Source of the DNA: Crossiella sp. CA-258035
GTDB lineage: Bacteria > Actinomycetota > Actinomycetes > Mycobacteriales > Pseudonocardiaceae
Direction of reading: 5' to 3'
NCBI RefSeq assembly: GCF_030064675.1
Contig: NZ_CP116413.1
Location: 8,213,501-8,277,500, forward strand
DNA length: 64,000 bases
The position numbers and the translations under genes are program-made. This document shows positions 27,077 through 39,062 of the stretch, in pieces; position 1 is the first letter of the stretch, and the number at the start of each line of letters is the position of its first letter. The notes beneath the pieces are model-generated. The model was not told where the DNA came from and did not search any database. It was given only the letters and a program-made list of their open reading frames with translations.

Positions 27077-28122
27077 GCGGGCGGCGCTGGCGCGGGGAGC
27101 GGTTGCCGCTGGCGGTGCTCGGCGTGGCCTTCCTGCCACTGGCCGGCACGGTGGCCTGGCTGCTGGCCAGCGGCCAGGAGATCGGCCAGAGCGCGATGCT
27201 GGCGGGCACGGCGCTGGTCAGCGCGGTGCTGGCCGGGTACACCGCGTGGCTGGCCGACCGGCGCAGGCGGGTGGAGGAGGAACGCGGGCAGCTGGAGCGG
27301 GAGAAGGCGGAGACCGAGCGACAGCGGCAGGCGCTGGAGCTCCAGCGGCACGAGCTGGACCAGCTCAAGCACGAGCGCGACCTGCAGCGGGTGGCCGACG
27401 AGGGCTTCGTGGGCACCGTGGAGCTGCTGGGTCACGCGGCCGCCCAGGTGCGGGTCGGCGCGCTGTACGCGCTGGCCGGGATCGCCGCGGCGCGACCGGC
27501 CATGGCGCAGCAGGTCGTCGACATCGTGTGCGTCTTCCTCCGGCAGGCGATCCCGGCGCAGGAGCCGGGGGCGCGGCACCTGCGCAGGGAGGCGCAGAAG
27601 GTGCTGGACCGGGTGTTGCGGGCGCACCAGGGCAGGCCGGTGCTGCTGGACCTGTCCGACACCACGCTGCACGGGCTGGCGCTGACCGAGGTGACCCTGG
27701 CCGGTCTGGACCTCAGCGGCGCGGTGCTGGAGGGGCCGTGCACCCTGCGCGGGGTGCGGGTGCTGGGCAAGCTCGTGCTCAGCGACGCGGTCTTCCACGG
27801 GCCCGCGCACTTCGAGCGGGCCGGCATGGGCGAGCTGACCGCGGACCGCACCCGGTTCCGGCAGACCGCGGGGTTCGCCGCGATCGTGGTGCGGGACAAG
27901 GTGAAGCTGGCCCAGGCCAGGTTCGAGCGGGCCGCCGAATTCGGCCAGGCGGCCTTCGGCGGGGCGGTGCACTGCATGGCCGTCTTCGCCGACCGGGCCG
28001 ACTTCGCCGGCTGCCGGTTCGGCGGGCTGGTCAGCCTGACCGGCTCGCGGTTCGCCAGCCCGCCGGACTTCGGCGGCGCCACCTTCGCGGCGCCGCCGAG
28101 GCTGGAGGAGGGGCCGGGCGGC

Positions 28123-30150
<2,028 letters not shown>

Positions 30151-30180
30151 GGGTGCGTCTCCCGAGCGTTGGTGGCGAGG

Positions 30181-31671
30181 TCAGTGCGGTTGGTGCAGGT
30201 GCAGGGCGAGCCAGAGCTCGGCGCGCACACCTGGCGAGTCCAGGTCCTTGTCCAGCAGGTCGGCCACCTTACGCATGCGGTTGCGCAGGGTGTGCCGGTG
30301 GACACCAAGCTGTTGCGCGGCCGGGTCCCACTGTCCATGGTGGCTCAGCCATACCCGCAGGGAGGTCAGCAAATCCCCGCGTCCGGTGGCATCGTGCGTG
30401 TTCAGCGGGCTGAGCAGGGCCGAGGCGAAGGCGACGCCCCGGCGGCCGTCCACCAGCGCGAGCAGGCCGGAGGCGGCCAGGTCGGCGAAATCCAGCACCA
30501 ACTGGTCCTGGCGGCGGGCCGCGTCCACCGCGGCCAGCGCCTGCCGGTGCCCCTCGGCGACCTCGGTCACCGGCCCGGACACGCCCAGCCGGACCCCGGC
30601 CAGGCGGCCGGGCAGCGCGCGGCACCAGGCCAGCGGCTCACCCTCGGCGGCCAGCACCACCACCCGGTCCTCGACCTCGGCGAAGAAGCAGGGCTCGGCC
30701 ACGCCCTGCGCGGACAGCAGGTCCACCGCGGCCGCGCGGGCCGGGGCCGGGCCGGTCAGCGCCAGCACCCGCAGCGGCGGCGCGGGCAGCGCGCCCCACA
30801 GCGGCCGGACCACCTCCGCGACGAGGTCCCGCTTTCCGGCCGCGAGCAGCGTGAACAGCCCGGCGCGCAACCGCCGGGCGGCCGCGTCCAGGCCGCCGGT
30901 CTGTTCCAGGGCCAGCGCGAGCAGCGAGGCGGCCGCGCCGAGCAGGTGCTGCTCGGCCGGGGTCCACACCCGCGTGCTGCCCAGCAGCAGGAAGGCCCTG
31001 GTGCGACGGCCCGCGCCGAGGGCCTGCGCGGTGATCCACTCGCCGGGCGCCTGCGCGGTGACCGCGGCCGGTGGCCGGGCCGCGCGCAGCCGGTCCAGCA
31101 GCCCGGCCGCCTCGGCGACCCGGCCCCTGGCACTGGCCGGGGCGGCCCGCAGCGGTTCGCCGGCCACGTCCAGCAGCACCACCCAGGCGTCCAGCTCGCG
31201 GGCCAGCCGGCGCAGCACCGCGCCCAGCCCGTCCACCCCGGTGGCGGCCCCGGCCAGGGCTTGCAGCGCCCCGCTCATCCGGGTGGCCTCGGCGTAGGAG
31301 TCGGCCGCGACCGCCCGGCTGACCGCCTTGGTGACCGCGATGAACGGGGTGTCCCGGGGCACCTCCAGCAGCGGGAAGTCCCTGGCCCGCGCGGCTTTCA
31401 CCAGCTCGGCAGGCACCCGCTGGTGGCTCAGCCCGGTGCCGAAGGCCAGCCCGGCCGCGCCCGCGGCGGCCAGCCGGTCCAGGTAGGCCCGCCAGGCAGG
31501 CCGGGCCAGCCCGGTGGTCAGCAGCAGCTCGCCACCCTCCAGGAACGGCGTCGGGTCGGCCAGCTCGCTGACGTGCGCCCAGGGCAGCGGCCGGTCCAGC
31601 CCCCGCGCACCGGCCAGCAACCGGAGACCCAGCTCGGGCAGCTCCAGCAGCGCGCGCACGGTCAGCGGCAC
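30181..31671 (-). CDS. PucR-family transcriptional regulator (GabR-like)
   Basis: The 496-residue protein has the PucR N-terminal domain (VPLTVRALLELPELGLRLLAGARGLDR and EGGELLLTTGLA), a GGDEF-like middle, and the C-terminal PucR-type HTH, WDPAAQQLGVHRHTLRNRMRKVADLL. I choose GTG 31671, with GAGG 5 nt upstream; the frame can extend to 31716. It is divergent from a permease-gabT operon. In Corynebacterium a PucR-type GabR activates the gab genes, so the same role is likely here. The effector is unknown but GABA or a metabolite is plausible. Confidence 0.88.
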   Translation of the reverse strand: MPLTVRALLELPELGLRLLAGARGLDRPLPWAHVSELADPTPFLEGGELLLTTGLARPAWRAYLDRLAAAGAAGLAFGTGLSHQRVPAELVKAARARDFPLLEVPRDTPFIAVTKAVSRAVAADSYAEATRMSGALQALAGAATGVDGLGAVLRRLARELDAWVVLLDVAGEPLRAAPASARGRVAEAAGLLDRLRAARPPAAVTAQAPGEWITAQALGAGRRTRAFLLLGSTRVWTPAEQHLLGAAASLLALALEQTGGLDAAARRLRAGLFTLLAAGKRDLVAEVVRPLWGALPAPPLRVLALTGPAPARAAAVDLLSAQGVAEPCFFAEVEDRVVVLAAEGEPLAWCRALPGRLAGVRLGVSGPVTEVAEGHRQALAAVDAARRQDQLVLDFADLAASGLLALVDGRRGVAFASALLSPLNTHDATGRGDLLTSLRVWLSHHGQWDPAAQQLGVHRHTLRNRMRKVADLLDKDLDSPGVRAELWLALHLHQPH

Positions 31672-31684
31672 CCGTACCTCGACA

Positions 31685-31718
31685 AAGTGGTGTGGTGAGA
31701 ACTCCAAAGTAGCCACTT
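31685..31718. promoter_or_regulatory. Candidate PucR operator upstream of the gab operon
   Basis: AAGTGG (31685-31690) and CCACTT (31713-31718) form an inverted pair in the divergent region between the PucR gene and the permease. The same half-site occurs near the MocR gene, so sequence alone does not assign it to PucR. Confidence 0.3.
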
Positions 31719-31760
31719 CGTCGACTTCCCGCCGGATGTGTCCGCGCCCACACTCGGCCC

Positions 31761-33071
31761 ATGGCCACCCTCGCGCGCACGCTCCAGCAGCGGCACCTGT
31801 CGATGATCGCGATCGCCGGGGTGATCGGCGCCGGGCTGTTCGTCGGCTCCGGCGCGGCCATCGCCAAGGCCGGTCCCGGCGTGCTGATCTCCTACGCGGT
31901 GGCCGGGCTGCTGGTCGTGCTGGTGATGCGGATGCTGGGCGAGCTGGCCGTGGCCAACCCGGAGACCGGCTCCTTCTCCAGCTACGCCGACCGCGCGATC
32001 GGCCGCTGGGCCGGGTTCTCCATCGGCTGGCTGTACTGGTGGTTCTGGGTGGTCACCGTCGGCATCGAGGCCACCGCCGGGGCCGCGATCGTGCACCGCT
32101 GGCTACCGGCGATCCCGCAGTGGACCTGGGCGCTGGCGCTGATGGTGCTGCTCACCGCGACCAACCTGTTCTCGGTGCGCTCCTACGGCGAGTTCGAGTT
32201 CTGGTTCGCCTCCATCAAGGTCGCCGCGATCACGGTGTTCCTGCTGCTGGGCATCGCCGCCATCGCGGGCACCCTGCCCGGAGTGACCGCGCCCGGCACG
32301 GACAACCTCCTCGGCCACGGCGGGTTCTTCCCCAACGGGGCCGCGCCGGTGTTCTCCGCGATGCTGGTGGTGGTGTTCTCCTTCTTCGGCGCGGAGATCG
32401 CCACCGTGGCGGCCGGTGAGTCGGCGGACCCGCAACGGGCGGTGCGGCTCGCGGTGCGCTCCACGGTGTGGCGGATCCTGGTGTTCTACCTGGGTTCCAT
32501 CGCGGTGGTGGTCACCCTGCTGCCCTACGACGACGCCAGCGTGGCCACCAGCCCGTACGTCGCGGTGCTGCAACGGATCGGGCTGCCCGCCGCGGCCACC
32601 GTGATGGACGTGGTGGTGCTGACCTCGGTGCTGTCCTGCCTCAACTCCGGCCTCTACACCGCCTCCAGGATGGCCTTCTCGCTGTCCGGCCGCGGCGACG
32701 CGCCGAAGTCCTGGCAGCGCCTGAGCGCCAGCGGCTCGCCGCGCACCGCGGTGCTGGTCTCCACCGTGTTCGGCTTCGGCACCGTGGTGCTCAACTACTT
32801 CGCGCCGCAGGACGTGTTCACCTTCCTGGTCAACTCCTCCGGCGCGATCGCGATCCTGGTCTGGCTGGTGATCGCGGTGTCGCACCTGCGGATCCGGCAG
32901 TCCCGCGCGGTGCTGACCTGGCTGAGCATCGTGGCCATGGTGGTGCTGCTGGCAGGCATGCTGTTCGACTCCGGCGCCCGCCCGCAGCTGCTGGTCAGCC
33001 TCGGCGTCGCCGCGATCGTCCTGGCCGTTTCCCTTCTGCGCCAACGAAACTCGAGGAGCGTCCCGTCATGA
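31761..33071 (+). CDS. Amino-acid/GABA permease (APC family)
   Basis: This is a membrane transporter of the amino acid-polyamine-organocation superfamily, likely for GABA given the adjacent transaminase. The 436-residue protein has twelve predicted helices. The helix-1 motif is IAGVIGAGLFVGSGAAIAKA, followed by GPGVLISYAVAG, then FSFFGAEIATVAAGESADPQRAVRLAVRS (helix 6 region). ATG 31761 has no close ribosome site. The stop overlaps the gabT ATG as ATGA, so the two are translationally coupled. Confidence 0.9.
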   Translation: MATLARTLQQRHLSMIAIAGVIGAGLFVGSGAAIAKAGPGVLISYAVAGLLVVLVMRMLGELAVANPETGSFSSYADRAIGRWAGFSIGWLYWWFWVVTVGIEATAGAAIVHRWLPAIPQWTWALALMVLLTATNLFSVRSYGEFEFWFASIKVAAITVFLLLGIAAIAGTLPGVTAPGTDNLLGHGGFFPNGAAPVFSAMLVVVFSFFGAEIATVAAGESADPQRAVRLAVRSTVWRILVFYLGSIAVVVTLLPYDDASVATSPYVAVLQRIGLPAAATVMDVVVLTSVLSCLNSGLYTASRMAFSLSGRGDAPKSWQRLSASGSPRTAVLVSTVFGFGTVVLNYFAPQDVFTFLVNSSGAIAILVWLVIAVSHLRIRQSRAVLTWLSIVAMVVLLAGMLFDSGARPQLLVSLGVAAIVLAVSLLRQRNSRSVPS

Positions 33072-34408
33072 CCCGACAGGCCGGACCACCCCAGCAGCGC
33101 ACGCTGGCCACCGCCCTGCCCGGACCGAGGTCCGCCGAACTGCTGGCGCGCAAGGAGAACGCGGTCGCCCCCGGCATCGGGGTGGCCGTGCCTGCCTTCG
33201 CCGCCGAGGCAGGCGGCGGGGTGCTGGTGGACGTGGACGGCAACTCGCTGATCGACCTGGCCTCCGGCATCGCGGTGACCGGGGTGGGCAACGCGGACCC
33301 GGTGGTGGTCGCGGCGGTGGCCGAGCAGGCCGCCCGGTTCACCCACACCTGCGCGATGATCAACCCGTACGAGAGCTACGTCGAGGTGTGCGAGCGGCTC
33401 AACGAGCTGACCCCCGGCGGGTTCGACAAGCGCTCGGCGCTGTTCAACTCCGGCGCGGAGGCGGTGGAGAACGCGGTCAAGATCGTCCGCTATGCCACCG
33501 GCCGGTCCGCGGTAGTGGTCTTCGACCACGCCTACCACGGCCGCACCAACCTGACCATGGCGCTGACCGCGAAGAACATGCCGTACAAGCAGGGTTTCGG
33601 CCCGTTCGCGCCCGAGGTGTACCGGGTGCCGATGTCGTATCCGTTCCGCGACGGCCTCAGCGGCCCGGCGGCCGCGGCCAGGGCGATCGAGACGATCGAG
33701 GCCCAGGTCGGCGGCCAGAACGTGGCCGCGGTGCTGATCGAACCGATTCAGGGCGAGGGCGGGTTCGTGGTCCCCGCACCGGGTTTCCTGCCCGCGCTCT
33801 CGGCCTGGTGCGCGGACTCCGGCGCGCTGTTCGTGGCCGATGAGATCCAGACCGGCTTCTGCCGCACCGGCGACTGGTTCGCCGTCGACCACGAGCAGGT
33901 GGTGCCCGACCTGGTCACCACCGCCAAGGGCATCGCGGGCGGCCTGCCACTGGCCGCGGTCACCGGCCGCGCCGAGGTGATGTCCGCGGTGCACCCCGGC
34001 GGCCTCGGCGGCACCTACGGCGGCAACCCCCTGGCCTGCGCCGCCGCCCTGGCCACCATGGACCGCATGCGCGAGCTGGACCTGGCCGCCGCAGCCCGCC
34101 GGATCGAGTCCCTGGCCGGCACCCGGCTGCGCGCGCTGGCCGCCACCACCCCCGCCATCGGCGAGGTCCGCGGCCGGGGCGCGATGCTGGCGATCGAGTT
34201 CGTGGGCGAGGGCAACGAGCCGGACGCGGCACTGACCAAGCGGGTCACCGCGGACTGCCACGCGGCCGGGGTGATCGTGCTCACCTGCGGCACCTACGGC
34301 AACGTCATCCGGCTGCTGCCGCCGTTGGTGATCGGCGAGGACCTGCTCGCCGAAGGGCTCGACGTGCTGGAGACCGCGATCCGGGACGCGGGTTCAGAAG
34401 GGGCTTAA
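33068..34408 (+). CDS. gabT: 4-aminobutyrate aminotransferase
   Basis: GabT transfers the amino group of GABA to 2-oxoglutarate, giving succinate semialdehyde and glutamate, with pyridoxal phosphate. The 446-residue protein has the class III aminotransferase motifs: LFNSGAEAVENAVKI, FDHAYHGRTNLTMALT, EPIQGEGGF, FVADEIQTGFCRTG and the PLP-lysine segment TTAKGIAGGLPLAAV, then GGTYGGNPLACAAAL. ATG 33068 follows GAGGAG with a 9-nt spacer and overlaps the permease stop. No succinate-semialdehyde dehydrogenase lies next to it. Confidence 0.93.
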   Translation: MTRQAGPPQQRTLATALPGPRSAELLARKENAVAPGIGVAVPAFAAEAGGGVLVDVDGNSLIDLASGIAVTGVGNADPVVVAAVAEQAARFTHTCAMINPYESYVEVCERLNELTPGGFDKRSALFNSGAEAVENAVKIVRYATGRSAVVVFDHAYHGRTNLTMALTAKNMPYKQGFGPFAPEVYRVPMSYPFRDGLSGPAAAARAIETIEAQVGGQNVAAVLIEPIQGEGGFVVPAPGFLPALSAWCADSGALFVADEIQTGFCRTGDWFAVDHEQVVPDLVTTAKGIAGGLPLAAVTGRAEVMSAVHPGGLGGTYGGNPLACAAALATMDRMRELDLAAAARRIESLAGTRLRALAATTPAIGEVRGRGAMLAIEFVGEGNEPDAALTKRVTADCHAAGVIVLTCGTYGNVIRLLPPLVIGEDLLAEGLDVLETAIRDAGSEGA

Positions 34409-34450
34409 AGCGGGAGCGGGGATCAGCGCGAGCGGGAATACTCCCCGTTC

Positions 34451-35839
34451 GTGCTGTTCACCCTGACCACGACCCACCGGCCAGCGACCGACCTCGGCTT
34501 CCTGCTGCACAAGCACCCAGGCAAGGTGCAGACCTTCGAGGTCGCCGCGGGGACCGCGCACGTGTTCTACCCACAGGCGGAAGAGCATCAGTGCACGGTC
34601 GGTCTGCTGCTGGAGCTCGACCCGATCGAGCTGGTGCGGCGGGGACGGGAGAACACCGCGTTCAGCCTTGGCCGCTACGTCAACGACCGGCCGTACGTGG
34701 CCTCCTCGATGCTCGCGGTGGCGCTGGGCAAGGTGTTCCGCACCGCGCTGGGCGGGCGTTGCGAGTCGCGCCCGGAGCTGGCCGCCACGCCGATCCCGCT
34801 GGCCATCCACCTGCCCGCGGTGCCCTGCCACGGTCCGGCGGACCTGGTGACGCGGCTGTTCGAGCCGCTGGGCTGGACGGTGGACGCGCGGCCGATCCCG
34901 ATGACCGGCTGGGGTGACTCGCCGTACCTGGACCTGCGGCTGACCGGCACGCTGCGGCTGGCCGAGGCGCTCAACCACCTCTACGTGCTGCTGCCGGTGC
35001 TGGACAACGCCAAGCACTACTGGGTCTCCGAGGACGAGGTGGAGAAGCTGCTGCGGGCCGGGGACACCTGGCTGGCCGAGCACCCGGAGCGGGACCTGGT
35101 CAGCCGCCGCTACCTGCGGCACCACCGGGGGCTGGTGACCGCCGCGCTGACCAGGCTGGCCGAGGCCGACGACACCGAGCCCGCGGAGCTGGACAACGCG
35201 TTGCAGGAGGCCGTGGTGCCCAGCGAGCCGCTCGCGGTGGCCCGCAGGCACACGATCCTGGCGCTGCTCAAGGAGATCGGCGCGCGGCAGGTGGTCGACC
35301 TGGGCTGCGGTGGTGGCGCGCTGCTGCGGGAGTTGTTGCGGGACTTGCACTTCACCCGGATCCTCGGGGTGGACGTCTCCGCGCGGGCGCTGGCCGGTGC
35401 CGAGCGGCGGCTCCAGCTGGACCGGATGTCCGAGCACGTCGCGGACCGGCTCACCCTGCGCCAGTCCGCGCTGACCTATGTGGACGGTGAGCTGCGCGGC
35501 TTCGACGCGGCGGTGCTGATGGAGGTCGTCGAGCACGTGGACCCGCCGCGGCTGCCCGCGCTGGCCCGCGCGGTCTTCGGCGGCGCCGCCCCCGGCGCGG
35601 TGCTGGTGACCACGCCGAACGCGGAGTACAACGTGCGCTTCCCCGGCTTGCCCGCCGGGCAGTTCCGGCACCCGGACCACCGCTTCGAGTGGACCCGCGC
35701 CGAGTTCCGGGCCTGGGCCCAGGAGGTCGCCCAGCGCTACGGCTACGCGGTGGAGTTCCGGCCGGTCGGACCGGATGACCCCGAAGTGGGACCGCCGACC
35801 CAGCTCGCTCTCTTCCGCCGCACGGAGGTTGCCCGATGA
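34451..35839 (+). CDS. hen1: 3'-terminal RNA ribose 2'-O-methyltransferase Hen1
   Basis: Bacterial Hen1 methylates the 2'-OH at the 3' end of broken RNA before Pnkp ligates it, protecting the repaired site from repeat cleavage by ribotoxins. The 462-residue protein has the Hen1 N-terminal activating region (LTTTHRPATDLGFLLHKHPGK) and a C-terminal methyltransferase with the SAM motif VVDLGCGGGALLREL (about residue 280). The Mn-binding motif is MEVVEHVDPPRLPALAR, with a later His in PAGQFRHPDHRFEW. GTG 34451 lacks a ribosome site, and AATACT (34437-34442) could be a -10 for a leaderless mRNA. It overlaps pnkp as ATGA. Confidence 0.94.
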   Translation: MLFTLTTTHRPATDLGFLLHKHPGKVQTFEVAAGTAHVFYPQAEEHQCTVGLLLELDPIELVRRGRENTAFSLGRYVNDRPYVASSMLAVALGKVFRTALGGRCESRPELAATPIPLAIHLPAVPCHGPADLVTRLFEPLGWTVDARPIPMTGWGDSPYLDLRLTGTLRLAEALNHLYVLLPVLDNAKHYWVSEDEVEKLLRAGDTWLAEHPERDLVSRRYLRHHRGLVTAALTRLAEADDTEPAELDNALQEAVVPSEPLAVARRHTILALLKEIGARQVVDLGCGGGALLRELLRDLHFTRILGVDVSARALAGAERRLQLDRMSEHVADRLTLRQSALTYVDGELRGFDAAVLMEVVEHVDPPRLPALARAVFGGAAPGAVLVTTPNAEYNVRFPGLPAGQFRHPDHRFEWTRAEFRAWAQEVAQRYGYAVEFRPVGPDDPEVGPPTQLALFRRTEVAR

Positions 35840-38373
35840 CCGCACTGTCCATTCCGGACAAGTCGCTGGTGCTGCTCGTCGGCGTCTCCGGCTCCGGCAA
35901 GTCCAGCTTCGCCGCCAAGCACTTCACGCCGACCCAGGTGCTCTCCAGCGACTTCTTCCGCGGCCTGGTCAGCGATGACGAGAACAACCAGGAGGCCACC
36001 GCGGCGGCCTTCGACGCGCTCCAGTACGTGGCGGGCAAACGGCTGGCCGCCGGACTGCTCACCGTGGTCGACGCGACCAACGTGCAGCAGACCTCGCGCG
36101 CCTCGCTGATCGCGCTGGCCAAGCAGCACCACGTGCTGCCGGTGGCGATCGTGCTGGACGTGCCGGAATCGGTGTGCGTGCAGCGCAACGCGGCCCGCCG
36201 GGACCGCCAGTTCGGCGCGGAGGTGATCGCCCGGCAGAAGTCGCAGCTGCGCCGCTCGCAGAAGCACCTGGTGCGCGAGGGCCTGCGCAAGGTGCACACC
36301 CTGCACGGTCAGGAGGAGATCGACGCGGCCACCATCGTGGTGGAGCCGCTGATCAACGACCGCACCGGGCTGACCGGGCCGTTCGACGTGATCGGCGATG
36401 TGCACGGCTGCCGGGGCGAGCTGGAGTCGCTGCTCGCCGAGCTGGGCTGGGACCTGGAGTGGGAGAACGGGAAGGCCGTCGGCGCCAGCCACCCGGAGGG
36501 CCGGACCGCGGTGTTCGTCGGCGACCTGGTCGACCGCGGCCCGGACACCCCCGGCGTGCTGCGGCTGGTGATGAACATGGTCGAGGCGGGCACCGCGATC
36601 TGCGTGTGCGGCAACCACGAGCAGAAGCTGCACCGGGCGCTGACCGGCCGCAAGGTCACCGTCTCGCACGGGCTCGCCGAGTCCCTGGACCAGCTGGCCG
36701 GGCAGCCCGAGGAGTTCCGGCAGCGGGTGGCGGAGTTCTGCTACGGCCTGGTCTCGCACTACCTGCTCGACGGCGGCAACCTGGTCGTCGCGCACGCCGG
36801 GCTGCCGGAACGCTTCCACGGCCGCGCCTCCGGCCGGGTGCGCAGCTTCGCGCTCTACGGCGACACCACCGGCGAGACCGACGAGTACGGGCTGCCGGTG
36901 CGCTACCCGTGGGCCAACGACTACCGCGGCCGGGCCATGGTGCTCTACGGGCACACGCCCACGCCCGAGGTGGAGTGGATCAACAACACGATGTGCCTGG
37001 ACACCGGCGCGGTGTTCGGCAACAAGCTCACCGCCCTGCGCTATCCGGAGCGCGAAGTGGTCTCGGTGCCCTCGAAGAAGGTCTGGTACGAGCCGACAAA
37101 ACCGCTCGTCCCGCCCGCGCCGCCGGAGCGCGAGGCCGGGCTGCTGGAGCTCGCCGACGTGGCCGGCAAGCGGGTGGTGGAGACCGGTGAGCTGCACGGG
37201 CGGGTCACGGTGACCGCCGAGCACGCCGCGGCCGCGCTGGAGGTGATGAGCCGGTTCGCGCTGGACCCGCGCTGGCTGCTGTACCTGCCGCCGACCATGG
37301 CCCCGGTGAACACCTCGGCCCTGCCGGAGCTGCTGGAGCACCCGGCCGAGGCCTTCGCCGCCTACCGGGCCGACGGGGTGCGCGAGCTGCTGTGCGAGGA
37401 GAAGCACATGGGCTCGCGCGCGGTGGTGCTGGTCTGCCGCGACGAGCAGACCGCGCTGAAACGCTTCGGCGTGGCCGGACCGGGTGTGATCCACACCCGC
37501 ACCGGGCGGGCGTTCTTCGCCGACGACCGCGGCGAGCAGCTGCTCGCCGGGGTCAGCGAGGCGGTCACCGCGGCCGGGCTGTGGGCCGAGCTGGACACCG
37601 ACTGGCTGCTGCTGGACGCCGAGCTGCTGCCGTGGAGCGCCAAGGCCGGCGGGCTGATCCGCGAGCAGTACGCCGCGGTCGGCGCGGCCGCCACCGCCGC
37701 GCTGCCAGCGGCCGCGGACGTGTTGCGGCAGGCCGCTGGACGCGGGCTGGAGGTGGCGGAGCTGTTGGCGCGCACCGAGTCCCGGCTGGCCAACGCCACC
37801 GCGTTCGAGGCCGTGCACCAGCGCTACTGCTGGCCCACCGAGGACCTCGACGGCATCCGGCTGGCCCCGTTCCAGCTGCTCGCCTCCGAAGGCCGCAACC
37901 ACGCGCGCACCGCGCGCGCCTGGCACCTGGCGCAGGCTGACAAGATGATCTCGGCGGCGCCCGGACTGTTCACCGCCACCCGCACCATCGCGGTGGATGC
38001 CGAGGACCCGGAGTCGGTCGCCAGGGCCGTCGCGTGGTGGGAGGAGCTCACCGCCGCCGGGGGCGAGGGCATGGTGGTCAAACCGGCGGCGAACCTGAGC
38101 CGGGGGAAGCGAGGACTGGTGCAGCCGGGTTTGAAGGTGCGTGGCCGGGAGTACCTGCGGCTGGTCTACGGACCGGACTACACCGAGCCGGCCAACCTGA
38201 AGCGGGTGCGCCAGCGCAAGATCGCCGGCAAGCGGTCGATGGCGCTGCGCGAGTACGCCGTCGGCATGGCAGGCCTGGACCGGCTGGCCGCGGGGGAACC
38301 GCTGTGGCGGGTGCACGAGTGCGTGTTCGCGGTGCTCGCGCTGGAGTCCGAGCCGGTGGACCCGCGGCTGTGA
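35836..38373 (+). CDS. pnkp: Polynucleotide kinase-phosphatase-adenylyltransferase
   Basis: Pnkp is the end-healing and sealing partner of Hen1 in bacterial RNA repair. The 845-residue protein has three modules. The 5' kinase carries Walker A GVSGSGKSSFA (about residues 15-25). The metallophosphatase runs from FDVIGDVHGCRGEL (about 183), with GDLVDRGPDTPGVL and CGNHEQKL. The C-terminal ligase-type adenylyltransferase has its nucleophilic Lys in EEKHMGSRAVV (about 519-525), followed by FFADDRGEQLL and GEGMVVKP. Length matches Clostridium-type Pnkp. It is coupled to hen1 by ATGA and to the next gene by GTGA. Confidence 0.95.
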   Translation: MTALSIPDKSLVLLVGVSGSGKSSFAAKHFTPTQVLSSDFFRGLVSDDENNQEATAAAFDALQYVAGKRLAAGLLTVVDATNVQQTSRASLIALAKQHHVLPVAIVLDVPESVCVQRNAARRDRQFGAEVIARQKSQLRRSQKHLVREGLRKVHTLHGQEEIDAATIVVEPLINDRTGLTGPFDVIGDVHGCRGELESLLAELGWDLEWENGKAVGASHPEGRTAVFVGDLVDRGPDTPGVLRLVMNMVEAGTAICVCGNHEQKLHRALTGRKVTVSHGLAESLDQLAGQPEEFRQRVAEFCYGLVSHYLLDGGNLVVAHAGLPERFHGRASGRVRSFALYGDTTGETDEYGLPVRYPWANDYRGRAMVLYGHTPTPEVEWINNTMCLDTGAVFGNKLTALRYPEREVVSVPSKKVWYEPTKPLVPPAPPEREAGLLELADVAGKRVVETGELHGRVTVTAEHAAAALEVMSRFALDPRWLLYLPPTMAPVNTSALPELLEHPAEAFAAYRADGVRELLCEEKHMGSRAVVLVCRDEQTALKRFGVAGPGVIHTRTGRAFFADDRGEQLLAGVSEAVTAAGLWAELDTDWLLLDAELLPWSAKAGGLIREQYAAVGAAATAALPAAADVLRQAAGRGLEVAELLARTESRLANATAFEAVHQRYCWPTEDLDGIRLAPFQLLASEGRNHARTARAWHLAQADKMISAAPGLFTATRTIAVDAEDPESVARAVAWWEELTAAGGEGMVVKPAANLSRGKRGLVQPGLKVRGREYLRLVYGPDYTEPANLKRVRQRKIAGKRSMALREYAVGMAGLDRLAAGEPLWRVHECVFAVLALESEPVDPRL

Positions 38374-39062
38374 TCGTCCTGGACCTGGTGCGAGAGCACA
38401 CGATCCTGTCCACGGTGGTCGGCTCGCGGGCCTACGGGCTGGCCGGGCCGGACTCCGACCTGGACCGGCGCGGGGTCTACGTCGCGCCGACCGAGCTGTT
38501 CTGGGGCCTGGTGAAGCCGCCGGACAGCGTGGAGGGCCCGGAGCCGGAGCGGCTGAGCTGGGAGGTCGAGCACTTCTGCCTGCTCGCGCTCAAGGCCAAC
38601 CCGAGCGTGCTGGACGTGCTGGCCTCCGGGCAGGTCGAGCAGTGCGGCACGGCGGGCGCGGAGCTGCGCGAGTTGCTGCCCGCGTTCCTGTCGCTGCGCG
38701 CGGTGAAGACCTTCCGCAAGGCCACCGAGCAGCAGTTCATCCGCGCCCAGGCCAGCATGGCCGAGGGCGGGGACCCCAAGTGGAAGCAGGTGATGCACGG
38801 CCTGCGGCTGCTGCTGGTCTGCGAGCACCTGGTGCGCACCGGCGAGCTGAGCATCGACGCCGCGCCGTTCCGGGACGAGTTGCTGGAGATCAAGTCCGGG
38901 GCCAGGGACTGGGAGTCGGTGCGCACCAGGGTGATCGGGGCGCAGGCCGACATCGAGCTGGCCGAGGCGGACAGCCCGCTGCCGCCGATGCCGGATCGGG
39001 CCGCGGTGGAACGCTGGCTGGTCTCGGTGCGTCGACGGTCCGTGGAAGGAGAGTTGACGTGA
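38370..39062 (+). CDS. RlaP-type nucleotidyltransferase (first of pair)
   Basis: This is a DNA polymerase beta-superfamily nucleotidyltransferase of the COG3541 type, called RlaP in genomic surveys of RNA repair because it co-occurs with RNA ligases. The 230-residue protein has the core GSRAYGLAGPDSDLDRRGVYV, with Gly-Ser and the Asp-x-Asp metal pair intact. A helical C-terminal region follows with EHFCLLALKANPSVLDVL and KTFRKATEQQFIRAQ. GTG 38370 overlaps the pnkp stop as GTGA; the next gene overlaps this one as GTGA. A role in RNA end processing is inferred from context. Confidence 0.85.
   Translation: MIVLDLVREHTILSTVVGSRAYGLAGPDSDLDRRGVYVAPTELFWGLVKPPDSVEGPEPERLSWEVEHFCLLALKANPSVLDVLASGQVEQCGTAGAELRELLPAFLSLRAVKTFRKATEQQFIRAQASMAEGGDPKWKQVMHGLRLLLVCEHLVRTGELSIDAAPFRDELLEIKSGARDWESVRTRVIGAQADIELAEADSPLPPMPDRAAVERWLVSVRRRSVEGELT

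Noticed and set aside
31514-32419. 301-codon plus-strand frame across the PucR/permease promoter
   Set aside because: It begins antisense to PucR and continues out of frame through the permease; it has no domain.
35743-38316. 857-codon minus-strand open frame
   Set aside because: Exactly antisense to pnkp, whose three catalytic modules are intact. No recognisable domain in the antisense frame.
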